64,000 nt of DNA from Ctena decussata (Eukaryota; Mollusca; Bivalvia; Lucinida; Lucinidae): positions 12,201,001 to 12,265,000 of the forward strand of contig OZ022502.1 of the NCBI GenBank assembly GCA_963989385.1. Direction: 5' to 3'. Shown here one piece after another: positions 44,720 through 56,275 of the stretch (position 1 is its first letter; every line of letters begins with the position of its first letter). A program made the position numbers and the translations under genes. Under the pieces are notes generated by a model, which had not been told where the DNA came from, made no database searches, and saw only the letters and a list, made by a program, of their open reading frames with translations.

Positions 44720-45143
44720 TATTACCTTTTTATCCATTTGAACAAAATTGTTAAATTGGATTTAGACACCTTCCATTTTCTCATAGTTAACTTTCCATTT
44801 TGGAGTAGTAATATCCCTTCGGCACGTGCATTCGTAGTTTATGTCTTTCAGTTAGTCCGCTATGCTAGAGTCTGTTTCAAATGTCAAGGCTTTGTAGAAA
44901 GAGAGAATCTACCCCCCCCCCCCCCCCCCCCCCCCAGCCCGTAAACTGTTGACACAGGGTTATCATAAAGTAAAGCTTGTGTCGACAGTTAAAAAGTGTT
45001 ATGGGAGACACCATGACCCCGTTGATCCCTACAATGTGGCCGTTTCTAAACTAATTTTCCGATTTGATGGCCTCAGCCGAAGCTTAGTTAGGCTTTCAAA
45101 TACCGGACTTTCATTTTCACTGACTTTTTTCACTGATACATAG
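44720..45143 (+). pseudogene. PLE-like reverse transcriptase remnant
   Basis: Two frames read FLIVNFPFWSSNIPSARAF then VYVFQLVRYARVC, and after a C-run at about 44911-44935, LLTQGYHKVKLVSTVKKCYG then RHHDPVDPYN. These parallel the FDIVNFPFLDGDVP..YGVYISQLIRFA..LLQQGYRYHKL..FYRRH part of the 38 kb Naiad RT but belong to a different lineage (SSNIP type). Only the C-terminal RT region remains. Confidence 0.7.
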
Positions 45144-45149
45144 ATGTGG

Positions 45150-46280
45150 CAGGTGATGCTTACTACTTGCGAGCGCCTGATCACACCTCTATTTTGGGGT
45201 CCATGTCTGTGTATCTAGAATATTCCGGTAACGTCAATATTTAAAGGACTTACGAGTTCGGACTTATGAATTGGGTACTTTGACCACTTTCATTTAAAGA
45301 AAAGTCAAACTAGCTGGTGCAAGTGCTGCAATGCTTTGCCTCTCAGTTTATTTTAGAACGTTGATTTAAACACTGAAGACCTGTTCCTTTATAAACAAAA
45401 TGAGTGAAAATCTTAAAAGCTCACTTAATGACTATTTTGTCATGCATAGTTTCTTGCTTATAAAGGATAAAATTTTCAAAATGGAACGATGAAAAAAAAT
45501 CTGATTTTGCCACATTGAGATGCCACTATTGTCGATTTAAGTCAGGTGACCCAGCTGCAGCACTGCAATATTCAATAAAAGAGCATACAAATGACAGGCT
45601 TGCAATTCTTTTGTCTGTTTAAAAAAGGGGATAAAATCCTGATAACAAGAGAAGAGAAATACAATTTGATGCATCAGCCATTTTCCCTGATATCATATCT
45701 GAAAAACTTCGTATTCCCGTGCTTATATATTAAGTAAAAGTCATATGCACAAACTGAGAAAAATAAACACACCAACAAAAAGAGTGCATAAAAATATTTT
45801 CCAAAATGAAAGCTCGAGTTGGACAAGAGGATCAATGCGCTATTAGTTCAGAAGTCACTGAACTGGACATCAGTGTAGATATGAATGAATTCATACAGAG
45901 AATTCCAGTTACCATTGAAAGAAAATAAAACACAGTGTTGTAGCTGAATTACAAATCCTCCTTCCATATGTAACTGATGTTCTAAGGAGACACGACAGAA
46001 CTGAAAAATGGTAAACTTTTTTTTACTATGGTTGCAAACGAAAATTTCAATATTGACTGCAAGTCAAGTGAAGTCAAGTAGGAAGTGTCGATGCGATGCA
46101 ATTTACTTGTTAAATTCAGTAGTTTTGGTCTGCATCCTGGTTCACTGCAAAATTAATTCGATTCATAGGTGGCTATAAAAGCAACAGAATACCACTGGGA
46201 CAGCAATCAACAGACAGTCTGTCTCCTCACCTTGAATCAGTCACTGTTATATGTCCATCTATTTGAAGTCAATGGGGAAA
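45150..46280. other. No gene recognised
   Basis: AT-rich; no exon, repeat or RNA signal beyond the flanking inverted repeat. Confidence 0.5.
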
Positions 46281-46794
46281 ACCCCCTTACAAATAGACTG
46301 TAAACAATCTGGAAAAATACATTCTATATATTTGAATTGCTGTAACGCAACAGATAATTGCTGTAACATAAATCAGGAAGTCGGTAAATTGCTGTAACAT
46401 AGCAGAAAATTTTTCATATAGCAAGTCAAACGGATAAAAAGTGAAATAGGCAGTGCGGGAAACTCGCAAAATTAATGTGGTGGCCCAAAGCTAAACAGAC
46501 CTAAATTTCAGTGGCCCAAATTATCCAATACCTAAAGTTCCCATTCGTTTAGTATTGCCAGAAAGATAAATTTGAGGCGCTTAAAGGTCATATTTTGGAG
46601 ATTTCTGATGGCCCGAGACACAAATTAGGCGCATTTGGCCATCGGGTCATTAGCCGTTTCCAGCACTGCACAGGTGTACAGGCCTCATTAAATTACATAC
46701 CCAGTAAAACAAATAAGAGTGGAAGCGTATGCTAAAGTACTTGTCTGATAATTGCTGTAATAAAAGTCGTTGAATTGCATCATATGTAGTAACA

Positions 46795-46862
46795 CAGTTG
46801 GACAACTGTGCCCAAGGACCTACTCTAGTAACACAGTTGGACAACTGTGCTCAAGGACCTAC
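46795..46862. repeat. Tandem duplication of ACACAGTTGGACAACTGTGC
   Basis: Two adjacent copies of a ~36-bp unit, TAGTAACACAGTTGGACAAC TGTGCYCAAGGACCTACYC. Confidence 0.8.
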
Positions 46863-47034
46863 CCTAGATTCTGAATAGTTGTTTTATAACCTGATATTAA
46901 CCACAGTACTGTAAGTTAAGGTGGAGATTATCATTGATTTGGGGCAAAGACAAAAATCTGCATAAAGTGCTAAAATACAACAGATCTTCCCAAAACTTAG
47001 CAGATGCCCTCTTTATGTTGTTTCTCACAATTCA

Positions 47035-47645
47035 AAATCCCAAAATGCAGGACTTGTTGGTGTTAAAAGGGATTTATATAAGAAAAGATCAAAGGGTAAT
47101 TTTGTGCGAATAAATCTAAAAAATGACCATCGTTATTGAAAATGTAACTAGGTCTGAACTTAAATTAATGTATTCTGAAGAGCGTTCTAGCAATTATTTT
47201 TTTCCATTTTTGCTGCACATTATCAGGTTGCGCAGATAAAAAAGGGTGTGGCCTGTGCCCAAATATTTGTCTTAAAATACACAGTAGATTCTATTTTCAA
47301 GGTTGAATAATCTCAATAACACGCCTGTCTTGGTCATTGTAATGTAATATTTATACTGTGAGTATGATACATGTATAGGTATAACTGACCTACCTGTATT
47401 AATGAATGCAATCACTATACATGCACTTATATACATGGTCAGGCATTTGAGAAAAAGCTACTGTTTTTATCTGGTCTACCTTACAATTTGAGAAAGAGTT
47501 GGAACAAATAATGGCTAGGACGCTCTTTTTAATGGATCAAAGTATCTTCAGAGCTTAGAACATTTTTAAGAACGGATCTTATTTTTCAGATTTTTACCCT
47601 TTGATCTTTTCATATAAAAACACTTTTTTAAACAGCATGTCCCTC
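47035..47645. mobile_element. Imperfect ~600-bp fold-back element
   Basis: TATAAGAAAAGATCAAAGGG TAA (about 47075-47099) pairs with 47594-47618. Further in, AGCGTTCTAGCAATTATTT (about 47181) pairs with AAATAATGGCTAGGACGCT (about 47507). Confidence 0.65.
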
Positions 47646-47689
47646 TATTTTGTATTATAAACTGTAGAGAAAAACAAAAATAAGAAAAG

Positions 47690-47740
47690 TAAAAAGTATG
47701 CAAAGACCAGGAACTGAAACAATCAAAATCCAAATCCAAG
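47690..47740 (+). repeat. Fragment of a LINE 3' region (same family as 56.3-57.0 kb)
   Basis: AGTATGCAAAGACCAGGAAC TGAAACAATCAAAATCCAAAT is identical to the complement of about 56464-56510. Confidence 0.75.
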
Positions 47741-48113
47741 AAGTCTGCTAACTTTCAGGGAGATACGATAATTTTTTATGGTTTTATTGAGATTTTTGTA
47801 TATACCACAAATCACCACCTTAATATATCATCTTTTATCTGCTGCACTATTTACTTTTACTTTTTTCCAGATTATTTTTTTAGCCTGAGTTTTGCTTGAC
47901 GCGTGTACTAGCCTAGAAGTCAGCGAGTGTGCGAGCAGAGGCAGTATATTGATGGATTGATGACTTGCGATTTGACATCCCATTCAACAGTATTTCAGTC
48001 ATATCAGGACGATGGGAGTGCAAATTAAAGGCTGTGTGTAAAGGAAACCCGTTTACATTTGGAAAGGGTTCCGCTTCCGGCGCGTCTCGAACCCGACCAG
48101 AAGGATATGGAGG

Positions 48114-48219
48114 TAGGTAGGTGGGTAAGTAGCCAGTAGCCAGACAGACAGACAGGCAGACAACAAGACAAGGCTAAACTAGACTAAATTAGATTAGAAA
48201 AGATAAAATAGAGTGGATG

Positions 48220-48252
<33 letters not shown>
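48114..48252. repeat. Compound microsatellite (TAGG)/(CAGA)/(GATA)n
   Basis: (GGTA) at about 48112-48130, (GACA) at about 48145-48160 and an uninterrupted (GATA) run at about 48219-48252. Confidence 0.85.
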
Positions 48253-48312
48253 TCGACATAAAAGCTCTACAGTGTTTATGTTTGTTGTTAAAAAAAGTCA
48301 GTGACTACACAT

Positions 48313-49601
48313 AAAGATTATCGTTATTCCTGATCAAGTTTTCCAAAATGGTCTTAGGGGTCAACAGATCAGCAGTCAACTCTGCCGTGTTAGCAGAACT
48401 AGGTCTTTTACCTATATCTGTAAATGCCTTAAAACTAAGTATAGGCTTTTGGTTGCATTTGTTAGAAAGTGGCGAAAACAATATAGCAAAAAAGGCATAC
48501 CTTGACAGTATCAATATAAAAAGAGGTTACGGTGGTAACATTAAATCTTTTTTACACCACATTGGTTTTGGTCATATTTGGGAACATCAGTCAACTTTTA
48601 GTGTCGCCAAACTAACGAAGGCCATTTGTAAAGTCCTTTCTAATAGATATAAAGCTTTTTGGAAAAAAGGTTTATTCAATGATGATAGAACCTCAAACGG
48701 CAACAAATTGAGAACTTACAGAACTCTTAAGACTGATATTGAAATGGAAAAATACCTTCTAACAGATATTGATAAGAAAGCCATTAGCATCTTTGCTAAA
48801 ATTAGAATTAGTAATAGTAAGTTGTATATTGAAGAAGGTCGTTTTCAAAAAGTTCCTCTAGAAAGCAGAATATGTCGATTGTGTAACAATGGAGTTGAAG
48901 ATGAAATGCATTTTATTTTAAACTGTGACCAACTTAATGGAGAGAGAAAGATCATGTTCATTGAAATTGAAAATTGCTTTCCGTCTTTTAGTTCAATGGA
49001 TGCGTCTGATAAGTTCAAATTTATTCTAGGAAGTAATGATTCTGATTTGACTAAGATATGTATTAGTGGGGTTCATAAGATGTATTTGTTGAGACAATCG
49101 TTGCATAACAGATAATTATTAGCTTGAAATATGAAAATGTATTAAATTTTGTGAGATGAGTCCAGTAAAACTTCCTCAGCGGTGACCATTACAAAGTTTA
49201 TTTAATAGTGTCATGTATCATTGTCATAAGGAACAGTGCTTTTTCACCTTTTTATTTACAGTCTACTATAATTGTGAAGAGCCAGGTTATAACACTTTGA
49301 GTGACTGTGATCATATCATAAGAACTTACAATACTTTAAATGATAGTAGATTTCTTAGACTAATAAAATGAAAAATTATGGTGTTGAGTTTAATGATGAA
49401 GTATAGAAAAGGCATTGTTGGCTTCTGATAATTGTACAGCAGATCGTATACTGTGTATATTTGTTAACTTGCTCCTTTTTAATGCCGTAGTTAGTAATTG
49501 TAGTTAGTTATTTTACATGTTTGTGTTTGTCTTGGTAACAATCCTAATTTTGTAAGGATTTAACCAAATAAAATTGACTTGACTTGACTTGACTTGACTT
49601 A
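48313..49601 (+). mobile_element. 5'-truncated LINE with (TTGAC)n tail
   Basis: The open C-terminal ORF2 piece is followed by ~450 bp of 3' UTR, AATAAA at 49567-49572, and a tail of (TTGAC) repeats to 49600. The insertion abuts a GATA microsatellite on the left. 5' truncation is typical of target-primed reverse transcription. Confidence 0.85.
48348..49115 (+). CDS. LINE ORF2 C-terminal fragment with CX2C-H-C motif
   Basis: 255 codons with no interruption from the first ATG; in-frame sequence extends upstream to 48313. It contains VLGVNRSAVNSAVLAELG, typical of the post-RT region of LINEs, and CRLCNNGVEDEMHFILNC near the C-terminus, a zinc-knuckle-like motif found at the end of many LINE ORF2 proteins. 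The RT and nuclease are absent, so it is not functional as an enzyme. The long undisturbed frame suggests a fairly recent insertion. Confidence 0.85.
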   Translation: MVLGVNRSAVNSAVLAELGLLPISVNALKLSIGFWLHLLESGENNIAKKAYLDSINIKRGYGGNIKSFLHHIGFGHIWEHQSTFSVAKLTKAICKVLSNRYKAFWKKGLFNDDRTSNGNKLRTYRTLKTDIEMEKYLLTDIDKKAISIFAKIRISNSKLYIEEGRFQKVPLESRICRLCNNGVEDEMHFILNCDQLNGERKIMFIEIENCFPSFSSMDASDKFKFILGSNDSDLTKICISGVHKMYLLRQSLHNR

Positions 49602-49743
49602 TTTTTATTAGCATTATTTTCGAGTAATGGTTGAAACAATAATTTATGAATCAATTCACGTACATTTACTTATATAGACCATGAAATGTATTTTTGAACC
49701 ATTTTAATCAATTGTTAAGCCCCACTTAGAATATTTTGTACCT

Positions 49744-49876
49744 GTGAGTTGAGTTGACAGAGAGAGTTTTCCAGTCGCTGGATAACGAAGCCTGGGTTCA
49801 AACTTATTACCATCCGGCGACCTTCTGCGTCATAACCGACTTGCTATAACCACTCGACCACGGAGCCTCTCTGCCT
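49744..49876 (-). mobile_element. tRNA-derived SINE (family B, copy 2)
   Basis: The minus strand reads GGCTCCGTGGTCGAGTGGTT A (A box) and GTTTGAACCCAGGC (B box), then GACTGGAAAACTCTCTCTGT as in the 11.2 kb copy. The distal body is absent. Confidence 0.8.
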
Positions 49877-49896
49877 TTACTTGTCATTATATATGG

Positions 49897-49945
49897 TTTT
49901 GAATGACTGTCCTTGGACGTATCACCGGTAAACAATTCTGATGTA
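49897..49945 (+). repeat. LINE 3'-end fragment (same family as 56.3 kb)
   Basis: GACTGTCCTTGGACGTATCA CCGGTAAACAATTCTGAT matches the complement of about 56298-56335. Confidence 0.75.
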
Positions 49946-49949
49946 TAAC

Positions 49950-50350
49950 TGCCGGGAAATAAAACAGTTAGATGGCTATTTCAGCTAACAATAAAAAGAG
50001 ATTATTTATCATATAAGATAAGATAAAATAAGGTAAGATAAGATATATATAAATTTAAAGAGTAACTACACTTCAGGAACAGACTGAATCAGATCCTAAA
50101 CCCTATCCCCAACATCAAAGGGAAAGATTGACAAAGACATTCCAATAAACAATAAATCACAAGTGATAAGCCGAGTCAGCAGCTCTTTCCCAAATAGGTG
50201 GCAACTCAGCTATCTCTATTGAACTAAATAATTTAAACCAACCGAAGGGTTACAACAGACTAAGCAAATTATACAAAAAAAAAATATTTTTACCTATTTG
50301 CTATTTAGAAGGGTTAAAATGAGAACACAATAAATTAAACAGCACCGAAC
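49950..50350. other. No gene recognised
   Basis: AT-rich with GATAAGATAA-like runs at about 50010-50047. Confidence 0.5.
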
Positions 50351-50353
50351 ATA

Positions 50354-50534
50354 AAACAAATGCAACCGCAACGAAAGTACCGCCTTGGGACGGTCAGTAA
50401 TAACTACTGGCGGGGGGGGGGGAGGGTTACACCGGTTTTACTGGGCCCAAACCTTCACCCTCACCCTCCGCCGCGGTGCACACAATTAGTCGGTATTTCG
50501 GTTCGTATGGAGGTCCCCTAACTCATCAGAGAGT
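50354..50534 (-). mobile_element. Naiad 3'-end fragment
   Basis: AAAACAAATGCAACCGCAAC through CTAACTCATCAGAGAGT matches 37478-37649 almost base for base. It contains no coding sequence and fixes the 3' boundary of the element. Confidence 0.85.
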
Positions 50535-50539
50535 AAAGT

Positions 50540-52255
50540 CGGCAAGTTTACAACAAATCAACATAAGCTCTTGCGAGCTTTTGAACCGGCTGCTATATAA
50601 CCAAGGTATAAAAATTCAACAAGAGGAAAACAGCTGTAAGACAGACTAAGCTAATAAGTATGCAACTCAACTACAGGACAACCTAAAAAAACATCTACAA
50701 TGTTGAAAACATGCCTGGACAGAGCAAGGTTTGTAACTTAGGTCTTGGAAAAAGCCGTGGAATCTGGCATATAATATGACAACCAGATGTGGCCTAATGA
50801 GTACCATTAATTAAAAAAGTTAAAAAAAAAATATGAGCGTTTAAAGGTTATTTTAAAGTAAAGAAGATAAGATAAGATCAAATTTAATCAGTACGCAGTC
50901 CAAAACATAGAACCATAACTGAATGAGACAAATACATACATACTTCTACACATACCTACCAGTGGGAACGCGTATCCATGGCGGAGTGATATTTTTATAC
51001 AGATAGCAACGAAATAACATTCGAAATTTCTCAGACTCAGATTCAATCGACGAACGTGTCGCAATTTCAGTGATGCTTTGTCGGCGAATCAAGCTACACA
51101 AAGCCGATAATAAGATATGGTTTTATTCCTTACATCTTAATTTAATTCTCTATGCCTTTAAGAGCAGAGCTAAACACCGAGATATTCTGCAATCGAACGT
51201 TTTACGTGATCATGTAAAGACGACTCTTATCCGCCAACTTCAACAGCAATTTTCAAAATAAATCGACTTTCTCCCGTCGGCGGACATATGCCATGAAAAA
51301 CCATGGTGTCTGCCCTTTCTCCATTATAAAAATTAAGTAATTCGGTGTTTGGGACAATTTCCTTTGCAAAATAATGTTTAAGTACCCTATTTCATTTTCT
51401 CAAATTAATGGCGGATTTTTTACCTGATCGATAGACAGCAAAATAATCTGTAATAAATTTAAACATTACCGAAATGTTCTTGAATCCTGAAATCCGACAC
51501 ACGAAGAGGAACGCATCTAGTAATTCAACATACAACAATATTTTTTTCTGTACTTTCTTCAGAATGATTGGGAAAAGAATTCTGATCAGTAGCCTACACC
51601 ATACTGTAAACAAATCGATCGATTTATGACAGTTGTGACGCAATTACAGAACTGCGTCAACTGTTTCAAACTTCGCATTTACTTGCTTATAAGTTATTAA
51701 GACCGGTACATTGTGGTCACAATCAGAGGGACTGCTAGAAAAAAAATAATTTTGCCATCCAATTAATCCTGCACGTGCCAATATTTCAAAGCCTCTCCTG
51801 CAACTCACACGATCACCCTACCCAACTTAAGGCCCCTCTACCCCCCTTCTTCCTCCACCCTTCCTCCATCCCCAACCCCCACCCCTACACACACACACAC
51901 GCACACAACTTTTAACCTTTCTTTTACATGAAAAACTAAGCAAAATATAATAGATGTTTAGCCATGTTTAGCCATAACAAATACTTGAAAACTTCATTGA
52001 CTAAAATCCTTGATTAAAAAGTGCAGTGTAGACCTAGATTAGACTGTACTATCAAAACAGCAGTCTAATCAGGGTCAGTACTATTTGATTTTCCCAGCAA
52101 TTTCGACACACTGTCAAATGGTGAAAGTGGTAGGACAATTGCAGTAATGAAGATAACTTGGCCATACATACTTATACACTCCTTTACACTCCATGTAATT
52201 TCAGCCAACATTGAGAAGCAGCATATGTACTGTTAAATGAGCTTTTGAGCATTAA
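50540..52255. other. No gene recognised; weak third copy of the 37 kb repeat and a CA microsatellite
   Basis: About 51250-51400 resembles 37045-37200 (CGACTTTCTCCCGT, GTTTGGGACAATTTCCTTTG). (AC)n lies at 51888-51907 in a C-rich stretch. Confidence 0.5.
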
Positions 52256-52259
52256 AATT

Positions 52260-53220
52260 GCAGTATGCATTTTTATAACATAGGTTTTGGCCCTCTGTGG
52301 AACTACCTTAATGAGGAGTTCTAATGAGGGGTTACAACATATATATTTACTTGTTAGTTGTTTATCCCCTTTGTAAGAGTGTAAACAACTAACAAGAATT
52401 TATTGATTCTTCCTAAGAAGAAACCAGGGATTTAATAAAATACATATTTATTATGAAATGCCAGGTGCCAAATCTCATGCAAAAATTATATAATTTATAA
52501 TGAATGGTACCTTAACTTTTCATTGAGAATGGAGAATTTCTCAAAATTTTAGTTCAATGTGATGTGTTCTCTAATATGATTCTGAGTCACACTCACAAAA
52601 AACAAAACAAATAGAAAGCACAGCTGTCCAGCAAACCAGAAAACTTGATTAAATATGTGGCAAAGGCTCAGGACTTGGTAATCTATTCTCTTAGTCGAAT
52701 AATGGTAAGATATAAACATGATTAAACAAGAAAAATAATAGGCCAATATCTAGTGAGCCAAAGTGGAGTTATTCTTTATCATTTCTCTTCAAGTAAAATG
52801 TACAGTATGTTGTGGTGTCTCATCACAGTTGCTTTTGATCAAAAATTAAAATTTAACACAATTTTCAAATGAACAAATTAGTACTATATAGGTATTCTAA
52901 ATGTATAAAGCTCTGATCAAATTATTATATTCACATGCAGTCTGACATTGCCCTTCAGTGTTTTCCCTATAAGTATAAATAAATAAATAGCCAAAATAAA
53001 TTATCACATAATATTATGTACATAATAAGAAAAAAAAATTCTGGAGACAGTTCCACAAGTGATGGTTTTATGATAATGATTATACAAAGACTCAGCTGGA
53101 GCATGATAGCAATTCTGGGAATTCTGTCTTATTCAGCCATAAAAACATTTGTTGTGATCCATTAATAGAACCATCTATGCTCTTGCTGAAGTGCTTCTAA
53201 TGACAGGGCACAACAGGTGT
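52260..53220. repeat. Eroded fragments of the hAT-like MITE family in AT-rich sequence
   Basis: Near 52310-52345 (TTCTAATGAGGGGTTACAAC) and 53138-53215 (CCATAAAAACATTTGTTGTG with TCTAATGACAGGGCACAACA). Confidence 0.5.
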
Positions 53221-53224
53221 TAAT

Positions 53225-54240
53225 ATGAAGCCCATTGATGCTGGTGCAACAATTATGGTGGAACTGTGTAATTGTTTTCATTCTAACATAGTCTTGACTT
53301 GTAGAAGGACAAACAGCCTTATGCAACATTCCACATAAAGTGCAGGGTCCATCAGTTAGCAGGGCATGCCCCATTCATTATTTTGTGCACTTATAATGAT
53401 ATAAAAAAGCTTGCTAGCATAATAAAGTCCTAAATATTTGGCCAATAAAATCCTCTGTGAAAATGCTTTTTAATAGGTTGGTGTGTGTGTGTGTGTTTGG
53501 GGGGTGGGGATAGACAGGAAGGGGCTACCTCTCATTCAACTGCACTAAACTGCATCCCTTAACAGTCATGACTCATCATTTAATGTCTGTCATCAAGCTT
53601 TTCTCTCTAGTAACTTAATAACTGATTAGTAATTACAAGTTTCTTCGCTTTGGTCAGAAGCTGCAAACATTTAAGATGGATTAAATTAATCAGGAAATAT
53701 ATATTTTTTTTATTTTTCAGTTTATGGTATCATTTCTATTAATATACATGTAACTTCAATATGAGCCTTTTAATTTTCTTTATGAGATTTAAGCTAAAAC
53801 ATAACTTTTGGCATTTAATTCTATAGAATATGTATTTCTTCATGCCCCTTTCCCCTCCTCCAATCTCAGCCACAGGCCAATCATAAAAAGTATTTTGTTT
53901 GCAGTTGCCTATTAACTAGGATTTTTGGAGAGTACTTAGGTAGGTAGGCTTTCTTTTTAATCCCTGCAAACTATGAAAACAACAAAAACAAATAATAGTT
54001 CTACAAAAAATGTCACACACAGTTACAGTAATTACCCATAATACTAAGATAACAGCATCCTACATTTTGAACATATCTATATCACCCACAAATGGAGTAC
54101 CCAAAATGTTCAGGTATTAAGGAAAAATTGCTGACCCAGATCAGACTGCTCCTGGGTCTACACTGCTTGCTCAGACCTGTTTGTCTTACTATGCAGGTTG
54201 ATCACGGTAAATGTGCCGTTAAATAAAAAAATAGATCTAG
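53225..54240. other. No gene recognised
   Basis: AT-rich; (GT)n at 53481-53497. Phrase CAGATCAGACTGCTCCTGGG TCTACACTGCTTG at about 54138 is a common dispersed-repeat motif also seen near 5.75 and 22.4 kb. Confidence 0.5.
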
Positions 54241-54260
54241 GGTGTCCCAAGTGGCCATCT

Positions 54261-54292
<32 letters not shown>

Positions 54293-54296
54293 GGGA

Positions 54297-54438
54297 GGGG
54301 TAAGGTGAATTTTGGTGTGAAGGTAAGCAGTTGCTATCTACCCACCAAAAGTGCAGGGTCCAGACTCAGGGGTAAGGTGAATTTTGGTGGGTAGGTAGGC
54401 AGTTGCTATCTTCCCACCAAAAGTGCAGGGCCCAGACT
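54297..54438. repeat. Tandem duplication of a ~71-bp unit
   Basis: GGGGTAAGGTGAATTTTGGT ... AAAGTGCAGGGYCCAGACTC twice, next to a G-run at 54271-54300. Confidence 0.85.
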
Positions 54439-54447
54439 CTTTTTTTT

Positions 54448-55638
54448 TGGAAGTTTTGGGTGGAGCCAGGTTATTTTTTTTTTTTCACTGATTTTTGAGG
54501 CCAGATTATTTTTCGAAATCCCCTTATGAGCTGATTTATTTTTTACTTGCATATTTTTTCTTCCAAAGATAGGGATTTTTTTCGAAAAATATACCAGCCC
54601 CCCCCCCCCCCCCCAACCAATCCCCGACTCCCCCCCCCCCTCAAGAATATCAAATGGTCGGTCCCTTAGCGCCTAGCGGGACAGGGTTTTGGCAGATTTA
54701 TGAGGAAGGACAAGCTGTCTCTTGTACTTTTTGTTGGATGACTTCTGAAATGGTACGTGTGTGTTGAGGGGGTGGGGGGCGTCGTTCGGGACAGAATTCT
54801 TTAGAAGAGCGAGTGGTCTCAGAGTGTGGGGCGCGTTATCTTGGGGGAAGTTGTCCGGGGGAGTTTTCTTAGAATCTGGGGCGAGTTGTCACCTGAAGAT
54901 GGGGCGACATGTCTTGTGGCTTTTTCGTTTGTCAAACTTTGTGGTTGACCAGTGTGTTTGTTTTGCTTTCTCTCGTTCTCGGCATGTAGCCTAAATTCAG
55001 AAGCCCAAAAAATCGCAGGCAGACAGACTAACGCAAAATCTTAATAAATTCACAGTATGCTAAATGATTACAAGCTTTACTATACCATAAATTAAGAAAC
55101 AGTTGGTCTCCTCAAGTCGATCCAGCTGAAAAAATGTCTGTGTGTTGACGAAGGCACGTGCCATGTATACGTAAAAATGACCAAGTTCATTATCGATTTT
55201 CAAACTAAATAGACTTTCTCCCGAAGATATACCACGCTAAAAGACGGTCGAATGTATGAACTACGGTTCAGTTATAATGGCATCTAATTTGGTTTTTGGG
55301 ACAATTTTCTTTGCAAAATAACTTTGGGGTACTGTCGTAGGGTTTTACTTTTCTGAAAAACGGTTGTCAAACTGTGATCGTTTTTTTTGGGTTTGCCAAC
55401 TGCATTGAGGTACCGATATGCGTCTGATTTCAATAACAAAACATCAAATTTCATTCTGATCTGGTCCGTATGAAAATTATGACGGCATATCTTATTAAAC
55501 GAGCATTATTTTGGAACTGTTTCTGTTCAAAATTTCCCGCCATTTTTTCCGGCGAAAAAAGGGGATTATTTCTTTGTGCGTAGACGACCGCTCAGAAAAT
55601 GAATTACTCAAATGTGATGAGTCTGCGTTCCCACTGTA
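54448..55638. repeat. Dispersed ~1.2 kb repeat, copy 2
   Basis: Collinear with 36190-37477, with an internal deletion and C-runs at about 54597-54640. Confidence 0.85.
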
Positions 55639-55639
55639 C

Positions 55640-56270
55640 ATCTACATACTTCTATACATACAGGTTAATTAAGATAAGATCTATTTACAAAGTAAATGAA
55701 AACTTTATGAAAAAAATTTCATCGTTATCTCCCCGAGGACTGGTGGGTCTTCAAACAGTTGTCAATAAATGGTAAAAGCAATGAAAGAACTTCAGTAACA
55801 TCGGAGTTCATACAGAACAGAAACTGATCCCTTTTCGTGAGAGTATCAAATTTACTAAAATGAGTTAATTTCGCTGAGCAGCTTGTTTCTTAATTGAGAA
55901 TATGCAGAATATATCATTACAAAATGAAATTCATCTTCAACAAAATTATCGTTGCACATCTTACAATATCTTTGAGACGCAGGAATATTTTGTAACGACC
56001 CCTTTCAATTTCCAGTCTATGATTCGATACTCGCAAATTGGCAAAGTTGAAAATGATATGTTTGTCTATATTGAGGCATAAGTTTCTAATTTAAAAGACG
56101 GCTTGAAATTTTTGAACATTCTTATTTTTTTCTAATTTTCTTCCATTTACTGTAGTATCACCAGAAATAGCTTTCATAAAATAATCAGTATTACGATCTG
56201 TTAGCTTTTCCTTGCTGTCAAGAGAGTGCTGAAAATCAAACATTTTCTGGGGGAGGCCCCAGACCCACCT
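55640..56270. other. No gene recognised
   Basis: AT-rich sequence; nothing supportable. Confidence 0.5.
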
Positions 56271-56275
56271 TATAA

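Larger units (their letters stand above)
43928..46812. repeat. ~70-bp inverted repeats flanking a 2.9 kb segment
   Basis: CACAGTTGCCCAACTTTGTT ... CAATTCAACGACTTTTATTA (43931-43985) is mirrored at about 46744-46805. This may mark one large non-autonomous element or two independent insertions. AATTGCTGTAAC phrases recur near 46340, 46360, 46390 and 46750. Confidence 0.55.
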
